This document shows positions 8,865 through 19,255 of a DNA stretch of 64,000 bases, piece by piece. The stretch's first letter is position 1, and every line of letters starts with the position of its first letter. The notes under the pieces were generated by a model that saw nothing but the letters and a program-made list of their open reading frames with translations, ran no database searches and was not told where the DNA came from. Where the stretch lies: positions 62,001 through 126,000 of the forward strand of contig NZ_PVRV01000015.1 of the NCBI RefSeq assembly GCF_003012345.1. The letters are read 5' to 3'. Position numbers and translations under genes: made by a program. The DNA comes from Phytohalomonas tamaricis. GTDB lineage: Bacteria > Pseudomonadota > Gammaproteobacteria > Pseudomonadales > Halomonadaceae.

Positions 8865-10040
8865 ATGACCCAGACGGATGACTCCCGAGGCGAAATACCT
8901 GAAGCGCCCACGACGAGTCCGAAAAGTCGTGCGGCCATTGCGTTTTTCTTTGCACTGTCCGGACTATCGTTCTCCAACTGGGCCGTCCGCATCCCGGACA
9001 TCAGTATCAAGCTTGACTTGAACGAATCGCTGCTCGGCTTGCTACTGCTCTGCCCGGTGGCGGGCTCATTGCTGCTGACGCTGCTGTCGAGCTATCTCAA
9101 TAGCCGCTTCGGTAGCCGCCGCATGGTGCGCGTCGCCTCGATCATGGTAGTCGTATCGGTTGCGCTGATCGGCTGGTCGACGACACGCCTCACGCTGGGT
9201 GGCGCACTTGTGGTATTCGGCATGGGGATGGGGCTTCTGAATATTGCGATGAATGATCAGGCGGCTGCACTGGAGCGGCGTTATCGACGTTCGATCATGT
9301 CATCGTTTCACGGCGTGTTCAGTCTGGGTGGCATGATCGGGTCACTGACTGGCGGTGCGCTCGCCTCGATCGGCCTGGAGCCACGCTGGCATCTCGGCTG
9401 TGTCGCACTGGCCGCTGCGATTGGCATCTTGGTCAGCCATCGCCAGTTGCTGGCACCACCACCCCGCCATGAGCGTGTGCGCGGGCCATTGTTCGTGTTA
9501 CCACGCGGCCGGCTATGGTTGATCGGGTTGATTGCCGCAGCAACCGTCTTTATTGAAGGCGCAATGGCTGATTGGTCGGCGCTGTTTCTGGCCAATATTG
9601 GCTCGAGTTCAGGTCATGCCGCCCTCGGGCTTGCAGTGTTCACCGGCACCATGGCGGTAGGGCGCCTGCTCGGTGACCGCTGGCTCGACCGCGTCGGCGC
9701 ACTGCGCGCGCTGCAAATCGGCAGCGTTGTTTCACTGCTTGGGCTTTTATTAGCCGTAGCTATGGCCACGCCTAACGTGGCGCTGGTGGGCTTTGCGTTC
9801 GCCGGACTCGGCATGGCCACCTTATTTCCCTGCCTGCTAAGCATGGCCGGGCGAAGCCAGGCCATGTCGCCCTCAACGGCTATCGCCTCGGTAGCGATGA
9901 TGGGCTATTTAAGCCTGCTTGGCGGCCCGCCACTGCTGGGCTTTCTTGCTCATGCCGTAGGACTGCGTATGGCTTTCGTCGCACTTGTCCTCTCTGCTCT
10001 CATTATTCTCATACTGTCCAAACCTGCGTCGCGGCAGTAG
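8865..10040 (+). CDS. MFS transporter, YbjJ-like
   Basis: The 391-residue protein has 12 predicted helices and major-facilitator architecture. A conserved RFGSRRMVR loop follows helix 2, and NIAMNDQAAALERRYRRSIMSSFHGVFSLGG lies between helices 4 and 5, a pattern typical of the YbjJ/FucP-like branch. The substrate is unknown. A good Shine-Dalgarno (AAGGATGAAGG) sets the start. A CGCTGACG/CGTCAGCG hairpin lies just after the stop. The gene appears monocistronic. Confidence 0.88.
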   Translation: MTQTDDSRGEIPEAPTTSPKSRAAIAFFFALSGLSFSNWAVRIPDISIKLDLNESLLGLLLLCPVAGSLLLTLLSSYLNSRFGSRRMVRVASIMVVVSVALIGWSTTRLTLGGALVVFGMGMGLLNIAMNDQAAALERRYRRSIMSSFHGVFSLGGMIGSLTGGALASIGLEPRWHLGCVALAAAIGILVSHRQLLAPPPRHERVRGPLFVLPRGRLWLIGLIAAATVFIEGAMADWSALFLANIGSSSGHAALGLAVFTGTMAVGRLLGDRWLDRVGALRALQIGSVVSLLGLLLAVAMATPNVALVGFAFAGLGMATLFPCLLSMAGRSQAMSPSTAIASVAMMGYLSLLGGPPLLGFLAHAVGLRMAFVALVLSALIILILSKPASRQ

Positions 10041-10055
10041 TCGCGGAAGATCAAA

Positions 10056-10082
10056 CGCTGACGGCCCCACGGCTCGTCAGCG
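10056..10082 (+). terminator. hairpin after MFS gene
   Basis: A perfect 8-bp stem (CGCTGACG / CGTCAGCG) with an 11-nt loop starts 15 bp after the MFS stop codon. There is no T-run, so it may stabilise the mRNA end rather than terminate alone. Confidence 0.4.
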
Positions 10083-10387
10083 TCCTACGTCAGTCAGTAT
10101 GTGCTGATGTGACCACCTGCATGTCTAGTTACCCAACGCCTCTTGCTTTGATTATTGCTTCTCCCTTTATTTGCCCTTCGCTCAAGCGGTTAGGGTTTTG
10201 CCCCCTCCGTACGCGCTCGCTTTATGCCGATACGTGCGCCGTAATACCTTAGTCACAATGCAACATAAGTTTACTAGCGCGATAATGCCCCCCGGAACGT
10301 AAATGAGTAGGCGCGATCGGTTCACTTATCTACGAACACATGTGGTAAGGTGCTGCCCGCTTCGGTCCGGTGCGTCATGATGTCGCA

Positions 10388-10452
10388 CTGCCAGAGCCTC
10401 TATGCGCTGGCAGCCGTCGCGTTTTCGGGCATCACTGCATGCATCAGTGCCC
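10388..10452 (+). promoter_or_regulatory. tandem hairpins in the lamB-like leader
   Basis: The first hairpin pairs CTGCCAG with CTGGCAG (10388-10413). The second pairs GGG...CACTG with CAGTG...CCC (10427-10452). A GTTTTC stretch lies between them. They sit about 85-150 nt before the porin start and could form a structured leader or attenuator. This is inferred from base pairing only. Confidence 0.35.
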
Positions 10453-10507
10453 GATGCAAGCGTCATCGTTAGAGCGGCCAGTTCGGTACAGCCGGTTTGG
10501 CAAATAA

Positions 10508-11890
<1,383 letters not shown>

Positions 11891-11900
11891 GTGACAAAGA

Positions 11901-11923
11901 AGCGCCGGATAATCTCCGGCGCT
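11901..11923 (+). terminator. hairpin after the lamB-like gene
   Basis: AGCGCCGGA pairs perfectly with TCCGGCGCT around a short loop, 10 bp after the porin stop. There is no T-run, so it may protect the porin mRNA 3' end. Confidence 0.5.
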
Positions 11924-11946
11924 GATGGCTTGCGTTCGATTTTTTG

Positions 11947-11980
11947 CGGCTCAGGGTGCCAGGCGCCTTGAGCCGTTTTT
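11947..11980 (+). terminator. intrinsic terminator between lamB-like and malM-like genes
   Basis: CGGCTCA pairs with TGAGCCG, with an inner GGTGCC/GGCGCC extension, and is followed by TTTTT. It ends 23 bp before the malM-like start, so malM expression would need read-through or a promoter I do not see. In E. coli, lamB and malM are likewise separated by an intercistronic repeat region. Confidence 0.7.
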
Positions 11981-12003
11981 GAGTTGTATCAGGGAGTCGA
12001 TTC

Positions 12004-12960
12004 ATGTCCTACAAGATACCGTCCGTGGTACTCATCACGGGCCTGATGATTACCGGCCTGAGCGGCTGTGCCTCGCTGACCGGCGACACTGCACCGCCGG
12101 CGCTGAATGCGCAGCAGTCCAGCACCGTGCTGACCCAGGCCGATGACTGCTGCCAGTCGCTCGCCGCGCTGCCCTATCAATCACTCGGCTATGACCAGAC
12201 GCTGACGCTCAACTTTGACGCTTCGACACCTGCTCACGTATTCGATAGCGGCAAGAGCCTGTTTCACGCCTTCAGCCTGCCACGTGGGGTGGGCCCGCTG
12301 ACCATCAATGTTACTAGTCCGGTTCACCAGCAGCAGGTGTTCGCCCCTGAACTGCTAGTACTCGATGTCAATTTCCAGCCTGTCCGCCGCTACGCTGATG
12401 AAACGTTCAGCTATGCCCAACAGCGCGGCTTCAGCGGCGATCGATTGAGCGGTGAGCTGACCCTGACGCCGGGTGACGATGCCGCCTACCTTATTGTCAT
12501 GACCAGCGACAAGGCCCGCGCCGCAACGACAACCATGCTCCACCCTGCCAAGGCTTACGCCCGTGCACGCAGCCTGGTGGAACCCGATATTGAAGACCCT
12601 GTCGCTCAGCACGTTGCCACCGGCCAGGTTACGCTCGACGTATCGCCACTGGGCCAATCCAGCGGACTTGTCACCACCATCATGGGACGCAGCAACAGCA
12701 GCGCACCCGCCGTGGCGCAGCCGACCTTGCCTCAGACACAGACCACCCAGGCAGCCAATCAGCAATTGGCACCAGCTCCTCAGGCACAGACTGCCGAGGC
12801 AGCGGCGCAGGATGATCTCGATTATCATCGCATGATCAACGCAGCGCTCAAGGCCGGCGATATAGAACTTGCCATAGAGCTTGCCGACCGCGCCGAGCGC
12901 GCTGGACAAACTGGCACGCGCGCCTGGCTGGCCAAGCAGCTCAAGGCCCGCACGCCTTAG
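12004..12960 (+). CDS. malM: MalM-like maltose-operon lipoprotein
   Basis: The 318-residue protein has a lipoprotein signal ending Leu-Ser-Gly-Cys (Cys22). The body matches MalM: a DDCCQSLAALPYQSL segment near 50, then two beta-rich parts (FHAFSLPRGVGPLTINVTSPV, and the EDPVAQHVATGQVTLDVS region). A Gln/Ala/Pro-rich linker (about 225-275) precedes a short helical tail. MalM is a periplasmic companion of the maltoporin operon of uncertain role. AGGGAG precedes the start. Confidence 0.87.
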   Translation: MSYKIPSVVLITGLMITGLSGCASLTGDTAPPALNAQQSSTVLTQADDCCQSLAALPYQSLGYDQTLTLNFDASTPAHVFDSGKSLFHAFSLPRGVGPLTINVTSPVHQQQVFAPELLVLDVNFQPVRRYADETFSYAQQRGFSGDRLSGELTLTPGDDAAYLIVMTSDKARAATTTMLHPAKAYARARSLVEPDIEDPVAQHVATGQVTLDVSPLGQSSGLVTTIMGRSNSSAPAVAQPTLPQTQTTQAANQQLAPAPQAQTAEAAAQDDLDYHRMINAALKAGDIELAIELADRAERAGQTGTRAWLAKQLKARTP

Positions 12961-12982
12961 GCACGACGATGGCGTAATAACG

Positions 12983-13018
12983 ACGCCGCCTGCTGCGAAA
13001 TGCGACAGGCGGCGTTTT
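12983..13018 (+). terminator. intrinsic terminator after malM
   Basis: A 10-bp perfect stem (ACGCCGCCTG / CAGGCGGCGT) is followed by TTTT, 23 bp after the malM stop. It also lies between this gene and the convergent alpha-glucosidase gene. Confidence 0.8.
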
Positions 13019-13045
13019 GGTTTGTTTACGGTGCAAAAATTATCT

Positions 13046-14677
13046 CTATTTCAGTGCGAGAAAAGCCGCCTGGTAGGGGCCAAGCGCCAGTTCGTGCGTG
13101 CCCTCTGTCACCAGCTGAGCACCATGGAACGATGAGCCTTCAAGCAACACGGCGTCAACAGCAATGGCAGGCAGCGGGCAGCGATGCGCCTGCATACTGA
13201 AGTTGAAGACACACAGCAGTCGTTCCTGCTCGTCGCTGCGTAACCAGGCAAGGCATTCCTCTCCCATCTCAACCAGCTCGATTGCTCCCTTTTGCAAGGC
13301 GCGGTGTGCTCTCCTGAAAGCCAACATGCGTCGAACATCGTTGAGCAACGAGGCAGGGTCAGCCTCCTGGGATTCAACCGATAGCGCTCGATGCGCCGCG
13401 GCCAAAGGCAGCCAGGTATCCACTTGAGAAAAGCCGGCATACTCGCCCTCACGACGCCAAGGCATCGGCGTGCGGCAGCCGTCACGTCCCTTGTACTCAG
13501 GCCAGCGCGGCATGCCAAACGGGTCCTGAAGCCGCTCGAAGGGTACCTCCGCTTCGGGCAGCCCCAGCTCTTCGCCTTGATAGAGGCAGACACTGCCACG
13601 CATCGCCAGCAGCATCGCCATGGCCAGCTTCGGTAATTCCGGCGCGTCGCCGTTGCCCCAACGCGAGGCGATACGCGTCACGTCATGGTTGGATAATGCC
13701 CAGCACGGCCAGGCATCTTCGGCATCCTGCTCAAAACGCTGTATCACCTCACGGACATAGGCCGGTGACAGTTCGCCCTGTAGCAGGTCGAAGGTATAGG
13801 CCATGTGCAGCTTATCGCCGCCCGAGGTGTAGGCCTTCATGATCGGCAAGGATTTGTTGCCGCCCACTTCTCCCACGGTGGTACTGCCCGGATAGCAATC
13901 CATCACCTGACGTATCGCCTTGAGGAACTCAATATTCTCGGGGCGGTTGATGTTGTACTGCTGCCATTGATAGCTATGCGGATTATCGCGCGAATAGCCC
14001 AGCGGCTGGTCGCGCCCCGGTTCTACCGCCGGATTGTCGCGCAGCTCTTTATCGTGGAAATAGAAGTTGACCGTATCGAAGCGAAAGCCGTCGACGCCCA
14101 GCTCAAGCCAGAAGCGCATGTTCTCGAGCTGTGCCTGACGCACCTCGGGATTGTGGAAATTAAGGTCCGGCTGACTGGTCAGGAAGTTATGCAGATAATA
14201 CTGACAGCGCCGACTGTCGAAGGTCCAGGCGCTACCACCGGGCACCGCCAGCCAGTTATTGGGCGGCGTACCGTCGGGTCTGGGATCGGCCCATACATAC
14301 CAACTCGACTTGGCATTGACGCGGTTGACCCTGCTCTCCTGGAACCAGGGATGCTGGTCGGAGGTATGACTCAGCACCTGGTCGATGATCACCTTGAGCC
14401 CAAGCGAATGAGCGCGCGCGATCAACGTACAGAAATCATCCAGCGTGCCGAACATCGAATCAACGTTGCGATAGTCACTGACGTCGTAGCCAAAATCCTT
14501 CATTGGTGAGGTAAAAAAGGGCGACAACCAGATGCCATCCACGTCCAACGAGGCCACATAATCAAGCTTACTGGTGATACCAACAAGATCGCCAATACCG
14601 TCGCCATTGCTGTCCTGAAAACTGCGCGGATATATCTGATACAGTACGCCGCCTTTCCACCACTGCTGTTGCGTCAT
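13046..14677 (-). CDS. alpha-glucosidase, GH13 family
   Basis: The 543-residue cytoplasmic enzyme hydrolyses alpha-glucosidic bonds of imported di- or oligosaccharides. GH13 landmarks are present: nucleophile Asp201 in DGFRFD, acid/base Glu270 in TTVGEVGG, and Ser-Asn-His-Asp for the third carboxylate. From memory it closely resembles the Halomonas sp. H11 alpha-glucosidase, whose catalytic residues fall one position later. The ATG at 14677 follows GGAGG; a longer frame up to 14809 overlaps the ATPase gene and is rejected. It is the last gene of the thuEFG-msmK-like operon. Confidence 0.93.
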   Translation of the reverse strand: MTQQQWWKGGVLYQIYPRSFQDSNGDGIGDLVGITSKLDYVASLDVDGIWLSPFFTSPMKDFGYDVSDYRNVDSMFGTLDDFCTLIARAHSLGLKVIIDQVLSHTSDQHPWFQESRVNRVNAKSSWYVWADPRPDGTPPNNWLAVPGGSAWTFDSRRCQYYLHNFLTSQPDLNFHNPEVRQAQLENMRFWLELGVDGFRFDTVNFYFHDKELRDNPAVEPGRDQPLGYSRDNPHSYQWQQYNINRPENIEFLKAIRQVMDCYPGSTTVGEVGGNKSLPIMKAYTSGGDKLHMAYTFDLLQGELSPAYVREVIQRFEQDAEDAWPCWALSNHDVTRIASRWGNGDAPELPKLAMAMLLAMRGSVCLYQGEELGLPEAEVPFERLQDPFGMPRWPEYKGRDGCRTPMPWRREGEYAGFSQVDTWLPLAAAHRALSVESQEADPASLLNDVRRMLAFRRAHRALQKGAIELVEMGEECLAWLRSDEQERLLCVFNFSMQAHRCPLPAIAVDAVLLEGSSFHGAQLVTEGTHELALGPYQAAFLALK

Positions 14678-14768
14678 TATCGGCCTCCGATAGGAACATG
14701 CGAATGCAGCAACGTGCGCTACGTTCGTCAGGCAAGGGATTTCTATCGCCAAGGGGTTATCTTGGGCT

Positions 14769-15881
14769 TCAAGCTGCCGCCTGATCACGCACTTGGCGCT
14801 GCAGCGCATGACCGTCGGCGTTAAACAAATGCGCAGACGCCGTTATGATTCTGGCGGTTACCGACTGACCACTGCGCCATGGCGTGGTGGCCTCGGTGCG
14901 GCACACCAACAGCTCCTCAGCGCCCGCCACCTCAAGATAGACATAGGCTTCATTGCCGAGAAATTCCATATTGGCGACCGGCAGCTGATGAGTCGTCTCG
15001 GCGCCATCATCCAATACGATGTGCTCAGGCCGTATGCCCAGCGTCAGAGGTAAGCCAGCCTCAAGGCCCTGGGTATCGATCGGTAACGTGAGTTTGCCTA
15101 AGTGTGGCGATGACACAACGCTGTCGTGTCGGTCTGGAGCGGTAAGCGTTACCGGCAGAAAATTCATGCGTGGCGAGCCAATAAAGCCTGCAACAAAACG
15201 GGAACGCGGATGTTCATAGAGTTCACGCGGCGAACCGACCTGCTCGACGATCCCACCATTGAGCACTACGATCTTGTCAGCCAGCGTCATGGCCTCGATC
15301 TGATCGTGGGTGACATAAACTACCGTCGACCCCAGCCGATCATGCAACCGCGCGATCTCGTTGCGCATCTGTACGCGCAGCGAGGCATCAAGATTGGAGA
15401 GCGGCTCGTCGAATAAGAGGATATCGGGCTCCCGCGCCATCGCGCGCCCCATCGCTACACGCTGACGCTGCCCGCCCGATAGCGCCTTGGGTTTGCGATC
15501 AAGCAGCGTTTCGAGCTGCAGGATGCGTGCGGTCTGCTCGACCCGCTCTCGCACACTATGCTTGTCGGCTTTAGCCAGCTTCAAGCCGAACGCGATATTT
15601 TCATAGACAGTCATGTGGGGGTATAGCGCATAGGATTGAAACACCATACCCACACCCCGTTCGCGTGGCGCCAGCTCATTGACGCGGCGTCCGGCGATGT
15701 TCAATTCACCGCCGCTGATCGACTCAAGTCCGGCAATCAGGCGCAACAGCGTGGACTTGCCGCAGCCCGATGGTCCAACGAAGACGACAAATTCACCATT
15801 CTCGATCTCAAGGCTGACGTCGCGAATGATATGCGCGTTACCGAAACGCTTGTTTACCTTGTCGAGCACCAGCTTGGCCAT
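14769..15881 (-). CDS. sugar ABC transporter ATP-binding protein (MsmK/UgpC/MalK type)
   Basis: The 370-residue ATPase has Walker A GPSGCGKST (about 36-44), signature LSGGQRQRVAMGRAMA (about 134), Walker B ILLFDEPLSNLDA, and a C-terminal OB/TOBE domain (about 240-360) as in MalK-type subunits that pair with carbohydrate permeases. The ATG follows AAGGAG. It lies 46 bp after the permease gene in the same operon and energises import by the three upstream components. Confidence 0.95.
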   Translation of the reverse strand: MAKLVLDKVNKRFGNAHIIRDVSLEIENGEFVVFVGPSGCGKSTLLRLIAGLESISGGELNIAGRRVNELAPRERGVGMVFQSYALYPHMTVYENIAFGLKLAKADKHSVRERVEQTARILQLETLLDRKPKALSGGQRQRVAMGRAMAREPDILLFDEPLSNLDASLRVQMRNEIARLHDRLGSTVVYVTHDQIEAMTLADKIVVLNGGIVEQVGSPRELYEHPRSRFVAGFIGSPRMNFLPVTLTAPDRHDSVVSSPHLGKLTLPIDTQGLEAGLPLTLGIRPEHIVLDDGAETTHQLPVANMEFLGNEAYVYLEVAGAEELLVCRTEATTPWRSGQSVTARIITASAHLFNADGHALQRQVRDQAAA

Positions 15882-15927
15882 GCTTGTCTCCTTGCGTTTT
15901 TCTCCACGCCCATGACGTGCTCGTGGC

Positions 15928-16770
15928 TTATCCCTTTACGGCACCGGCCGTCAGCCCTGACACGATCCGCCGCTGAAAAATGATCACCAGCACGACCAGC
16001 GGTACGGTCACGATCACCGAAGCCGCCATGATCATGCCCCAGGGCAGTTCGTACTGACTGCCGCCCGAGATCAAGGCAATCCCCACCGGCACGGTGCGCT
16101 GTGAATCGGTCAGGGTAAACGTTAGTGCGAATAGAAATTCGTTCCAGGCGGCAATGAAGGCCAGCAGCCCGGTCGTCGCCATCGCCGGCCACATCAGGGG
16201 CATGAAGACGTGCACCAGCGTGACCCAGGGCGTGGCGCCATCCATGATTGCCGCTTCCTCCAGCTCACCGGGGAGCTGACGCATAAAGGTGGTCAATATC
16301 CAGACCGTGAACGGCAGGGTGAAAATGGTATAGCTAAGTACGAGTCCCCAAGGCGTGTTGTAGAGGTTCAGCGTGCGGATGACCTCGAACAGCCCGGAAA
16401 GTACCGCCACCTGGGGAAACATGGATACCCCAAGCACAATCATCAATACCGCGCCTCGGCCACGAAAGCGTACACGTCCCAGGGCGTAGGCAGCCGTCAG
16501 GCCCAGCGTCAATGAAATCCCCACGACACAGAAGGCGACGAGAATCGAGTTCCAGATACTTTGCACGAACGATGACTGGGAGAGCACCGCAGCATAATTG
16601 GAGAGATCAACATGATTGATCCAGTAATCGATCTGGAACAGAGCGCTTGAAGGCTTGAGCGAGGTAATTACCGCATAGTAGAACGGAAAGACCGCATAGC
16701 AGACCAATAGGGCGACCAGCGCCCAGAAACCGATCTTCATCAGCACCGCCTTGAGCAGCCGAATGCTCAT
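15928..16770 (-). CDS. sugar ABC transporter permease, MalG/ThuG type
   Basis: The 280-residue inner-membrane protein has six predicted helices. The cytoplasmic EAA loop is seen as GELEEAAIMDGATPWVTLVHVFMPLMWP, which docks to the ATPase. Its ATG overlaps the stop of the upstream permease gene by 4 bp (ATGA), indicating translational coupling. It is the second permease of the alpha-glucoside importer. Confidence 0.94.
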   Translation of the reverse strand: MSIRLLKAVLMKIGFWALVALLVCYAVFPFYYAVITSLKPSSALFQIDYWINHVDLSNYAAVLSQSSFVQSIWNSILVAFCVVGISLTLGLTAAYALGRVRFRGRGAVLMIVLGVSMFPQVAVLSGLFEVIRTLNLYNTPWGLVLSYTIFTLPFTVWILTTFMRQLPGELEEAAIMDGATPWVTLVHVFMPLMWPAMATTGLLAFIAAWNEFLFALTFTLTDSQRTVPVGIALISGGSQYELPWGMIMAASVIVTVPLVVLVIIFQRRIVSGLTAGAVKG

Positions 16771-17747
16771 GTGTCACCTCCCAACTGGCGGCGTCCCAGG
16801 TAGAGATAGGCAATCGACACCAGCGCGATGATCAGGAACAACAGCGTCGAGGCAGCGCTGCCATAGCCGACATCCTGAAACTCGACCAGCTGCTGACGCG
16901 CATAGACTGACATTGTCATCGTGCTCGATGAGTTCGAGGTCAGCACATAGATCACGTCAAATACCCGCAGCGCATCGAGAGCACGGAAGATAATCGCCAC
17001 CAGCAATGCCGGCATGATCAGCGGCAGCGTGACGCGAAAGAACACCTTGAGCGGAGAGATACCATCGACCTTGGCCGCTTCATAGCAATCCGAGGGCAAC
17101 ATCTGTAACGCAGCCAGCACCAGTAGCGCCACGAAAGGCGTTGCCTTCCACACGTCGACCATAATGACCGCCCACATCGACAGGCTCGCATCGGCGGTCC
17201 AGGCCAGCGGTGCATCAATCAGACCCAGCGTCATGAACAGATGATTGAGAATGCCGAACTGATCGTTGAGCATCCAGGCCCATATCTTGGCGGAGACAAT
17301 CGTAGGAATCGCCCAGGGAATCAGGATCGCCGCACGAACCAGCGTGCGCCCGCGAAACTCGGCGTTGAGCACCAGCGCGACGATGATGCCAAGCACGCTT
17401 TCCAGCCCTACCGACACGCCAGTGAAATAGAGCGTATTCCACACTGCATTCCACCACTCGGGATCGGCTAGCAGGCCGTACCAGCCCCCGGCGTCATGGA
17501 TCAGGTAGTTCTCGAAGCCAATGAAGTTGGCCCCTTCCATACTGTTAAGCGTGGCATCGGTGACGCTGAACCAGAAGGTCCGCAGTAGCGGCCAGCCTGC
17601 CACCAATGCCAACACAATCAGCATCGGTGTCAGAAAAAGCCAGGCGGCGCGTACCCGTTGACGCCTGACGCGTGTACTGCGTCCACGTGGCGCTGGCTGA
17701 TTATACGCCCCCGGTTCAGTAGGCCGGGATTTCGCTGCGAATGACAT
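16767..17747 (-). CDS. sugar ABC transporter permease, MalF/ThuF type
   Basis: The 326-residue permease has a basic N-terminal tail, six or more helices, and the EAA motif CYEAAKVDGISPLKVFFRVTLPLIMP. It pairs with the MalG-type subunit. AGGGAGG precedes the ATG. It lies 17 bp downstream of the binding-protein gene. Confidence 0.94.
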   Translation of the reverse strand: MSFAAKSRPTEPGAYNQPAPRGRSTRVRRQRVRAAWLFLTPMLIVLALVAGWPLLRTFWFSVTDATLNSMEGANFIGFENYLIHDAGGWYGLLADPEWWNAVWNTLYFTGVSVGLESVLGIIVALVLNAEFRGRTLVRAAILIPWAIPTIVSAKIWAWMLNDQFGILNHLFMTLGLIDAPLAWTADASLSMWAVIMVDVWKATPFVALLVLAALQMLPSDCYEAAKVDGISPLKVFFRVTLPLIMPALLVAIIFRALDALRVFDVIYVLTSNSSSTMTMSVYARQQLVEFQDVGYGSAASTLLFLIIALVSIAYLYLGRRQLGGDT

Positions 17748-17764
17748 ATCCGCCTCCCTGTCGA

Positions 17765-19042
17765 TTACCAGCGCCGGCGCTTGATGCGTGTCAGTTCGCT
17801 TTCCAGCGATTCAAGCCCCTGCTCGGCACTCGTATTGCCAGACAGCACCTCGTGCACCGTATTGAAGAAGGCATTGGAGACACGAGAATAATTATCGCCG
17901 GTAACTGCCGAAGGCCGAGGCACACCGTTGACGAAGGTTTCATAGAGCGTGCCGAAGAAAGGCGTGGCTGCGAGAACTTCCTGGTCCTGATAAAGCGACT
18001 CGATAGTCGGATTATAAGAAGCTTCAATTGCGCGGCGTTTCTGCTCCTCGGGGCTGGTCAGGTAGGCCACAAGCTCGGCCGCTAGCTCAGGACTGTCGCT
18101 GTACTTCGAAACGGCAAGATTCCACCCCCCCAAGGCAGCAACGTGCTGCCCATTGTCGCCCCCCTTGGGCAGTACACCCACGCCGACCTTACCCTTGATT
18201 TCACTATTGTCACTCTGTGCCAGCGCCCAGGCGTAAGGCCAGTTACGCATGAATACGGCGTTGCCGGACTGGAACACGCCGCGCGCTTCTTCTTCGGTAT
18301 AATTGAGCGCCCCCTGCGGGACGATATCGCCGATCCAGCTTTGGGCAAGTGTCAGCGCGCGGGCGGCGTCGGCATTATCGATGGTAATTTCGCCGTCTTC
18401 ATTGACGATGGTGTCCCCTTGGGGATAGCTATCGATCCATTCAAGCGCATTGCAGGTCAGCCCTTCATAGGCACGCCCCTGAAAGACGTAGCCCCACATG
18501 CCGCTGTTACCTGCCTCGCGTTCTCCCTGCTGAATTATCCGCGCCGTCTCGGTCATCTGCTCCCAGGTTCCGGGCACTGGCTGGTCATACTTTTCAAGCA
18601 GATCCTTGCGATAGTAGAACACGCCGGCATCGGTGAACCACGGCATCGCTACCAGGCGATTGTTGATGGTGTTGTTGTCGATCAGCGCGGGAAAATGTCC
18701 CTGCGTCGCCTCCTCGGGTAAATATTCACGCAGATCAAGCAGATGGGGCGCAAGCATGCCCGGCCACACCACGTCGATCTGCATCACGTCGATATCACTC
18801 GAATGGGCACTGAGAATCTGCTGATAGAGCGACAGCCGCTCGGTAGAGGAATTGGGCGTCGAGACGACATCGACGCTGTGGCCCGAGCGTTTCTCCCATA
18901 TCGCCACGCCGTCCTTGCAGAGCTGCAGCTCGGCGCCAACGGCACCGCAGGAAATGGTGAGATCGGCAGCCTGCGCGTGGGTAAAGCCCATGGCCGTGCC
19001 GATAAAGGTGAGCGTGGCAAGTAACTGTCTAGGCGTCATCAT
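17765..19042 (-). CDS. ABC transporter sugar-binding protein (ThuE-like, trehalose/maltose type)
   Basis: The protein has 425 residues from the ATG at 19042, chosen because AGAGGT lies upstream and the signal peptide (MMTPRQLLATLTFIGTAMGF..AQA) then starts correctly; the frame extends to 19117. The mature N-terminus ADLTISCGAVGAELQLCKDG, the DVMQIDVVWPG segment and MPWFTDAGVFYYRKDLL are typical of ThuE/AglE-type family 1 binding proteins. It captures alpha-glucosides in the periplasm. Trehalose, maltose and sucrose cannot be told apart by sequence here. It is the first gene of a five-gene operon. Confidence 0.9.
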   Translation of the reverse strand: MMTPRQLLATLTFIGTAMGFTHAQAADLTISCGAVGAELQLCKDGVAIWEKRSGHSVDVVSTPNSSTERLSLYQQILSAHSSDIDVMQIDVVWPGMLAPHLLDLREYLPEEATQGHFPALIDNNTINNRLVAMPWFTDAGVFYYRKDLLEKYDQPVPGTWEQMTETARIIQQGEREAGNSGMWGYVFQGRAYEGLTCNALEWIDSYPQGDTIVNEDGEITIDNADAARALTLAQSWIGDIVPQGALNYTEEEARGVFQSGNAVFMRNWPYAWALAQSDNSEIKGKVGVGVLPKGGDNGQHVAALGGWNLAVSKYSDSPELAAELVAYLTSPEEQKRRAIEASYNPTIESLYQDQEVLAATPFFGTLYETFVNGVPRPSAVTGDNYSRVSNAFFNTVHEVLSGNTSAEQGLESLESELTRIKRRRW

Positions 19043-19094
19043 GGTGACCTCTGCCATTATTGTTATCGACGAGGATGCCGTCGGAGCGAAAGAG

Positions 19095-19148
19095 GCTTGG
19101 CAAGCCAAGCATGTCACTCAGAGTTATCAGCGCGATCCATGAGTGACA
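19095..19148. promoter_or_regulatory. candidate operators upstream of the thuE-like operon
   Basis: Two perfect inverted repeats precede the binding-protein gene: GCTTGGC-AA-GCCAAGC at 19095-19110, and TGTCACTCA (19112-19120) with TGAGTGACA (19140-19148). They lie about 55-105 bp before the start, where a repressor or activator of the operon would act. No cognate regulator gene is in the window. Confidence 0.45.
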
Positions 19149-19183
19149 ACCTAGACCTTGGACGTAACCTGGTGTTAATGAAC

Positions 19184-19213
19184 AAAAAAATGCGCCGCAT
19201 CAAAGGCGGCGCA
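19184..19213 (-). terminator. intrinsic terminator of the BCCT gene
   Basis: On the minus strand an 8-bp stem (TGCGCCGC / GCGGCGCA) with a 7-nt loop is followed by a run of seven T. It lies 42 bp after the BCCT stop codon. Confidence 0.85.
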
Positions 19214-19255
19214 TGGCAGGACAGCAGAACGTCCTAGACTAAAGAGTCATTAGCA

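Noticed and set aside
14678-14809. 44-codon extension of the alpha-glucosidase frame
   Set aside because: It overlaps the ATPase gene end. The internal ATG has GGAGG and gives the normal GH13 N-terminus.
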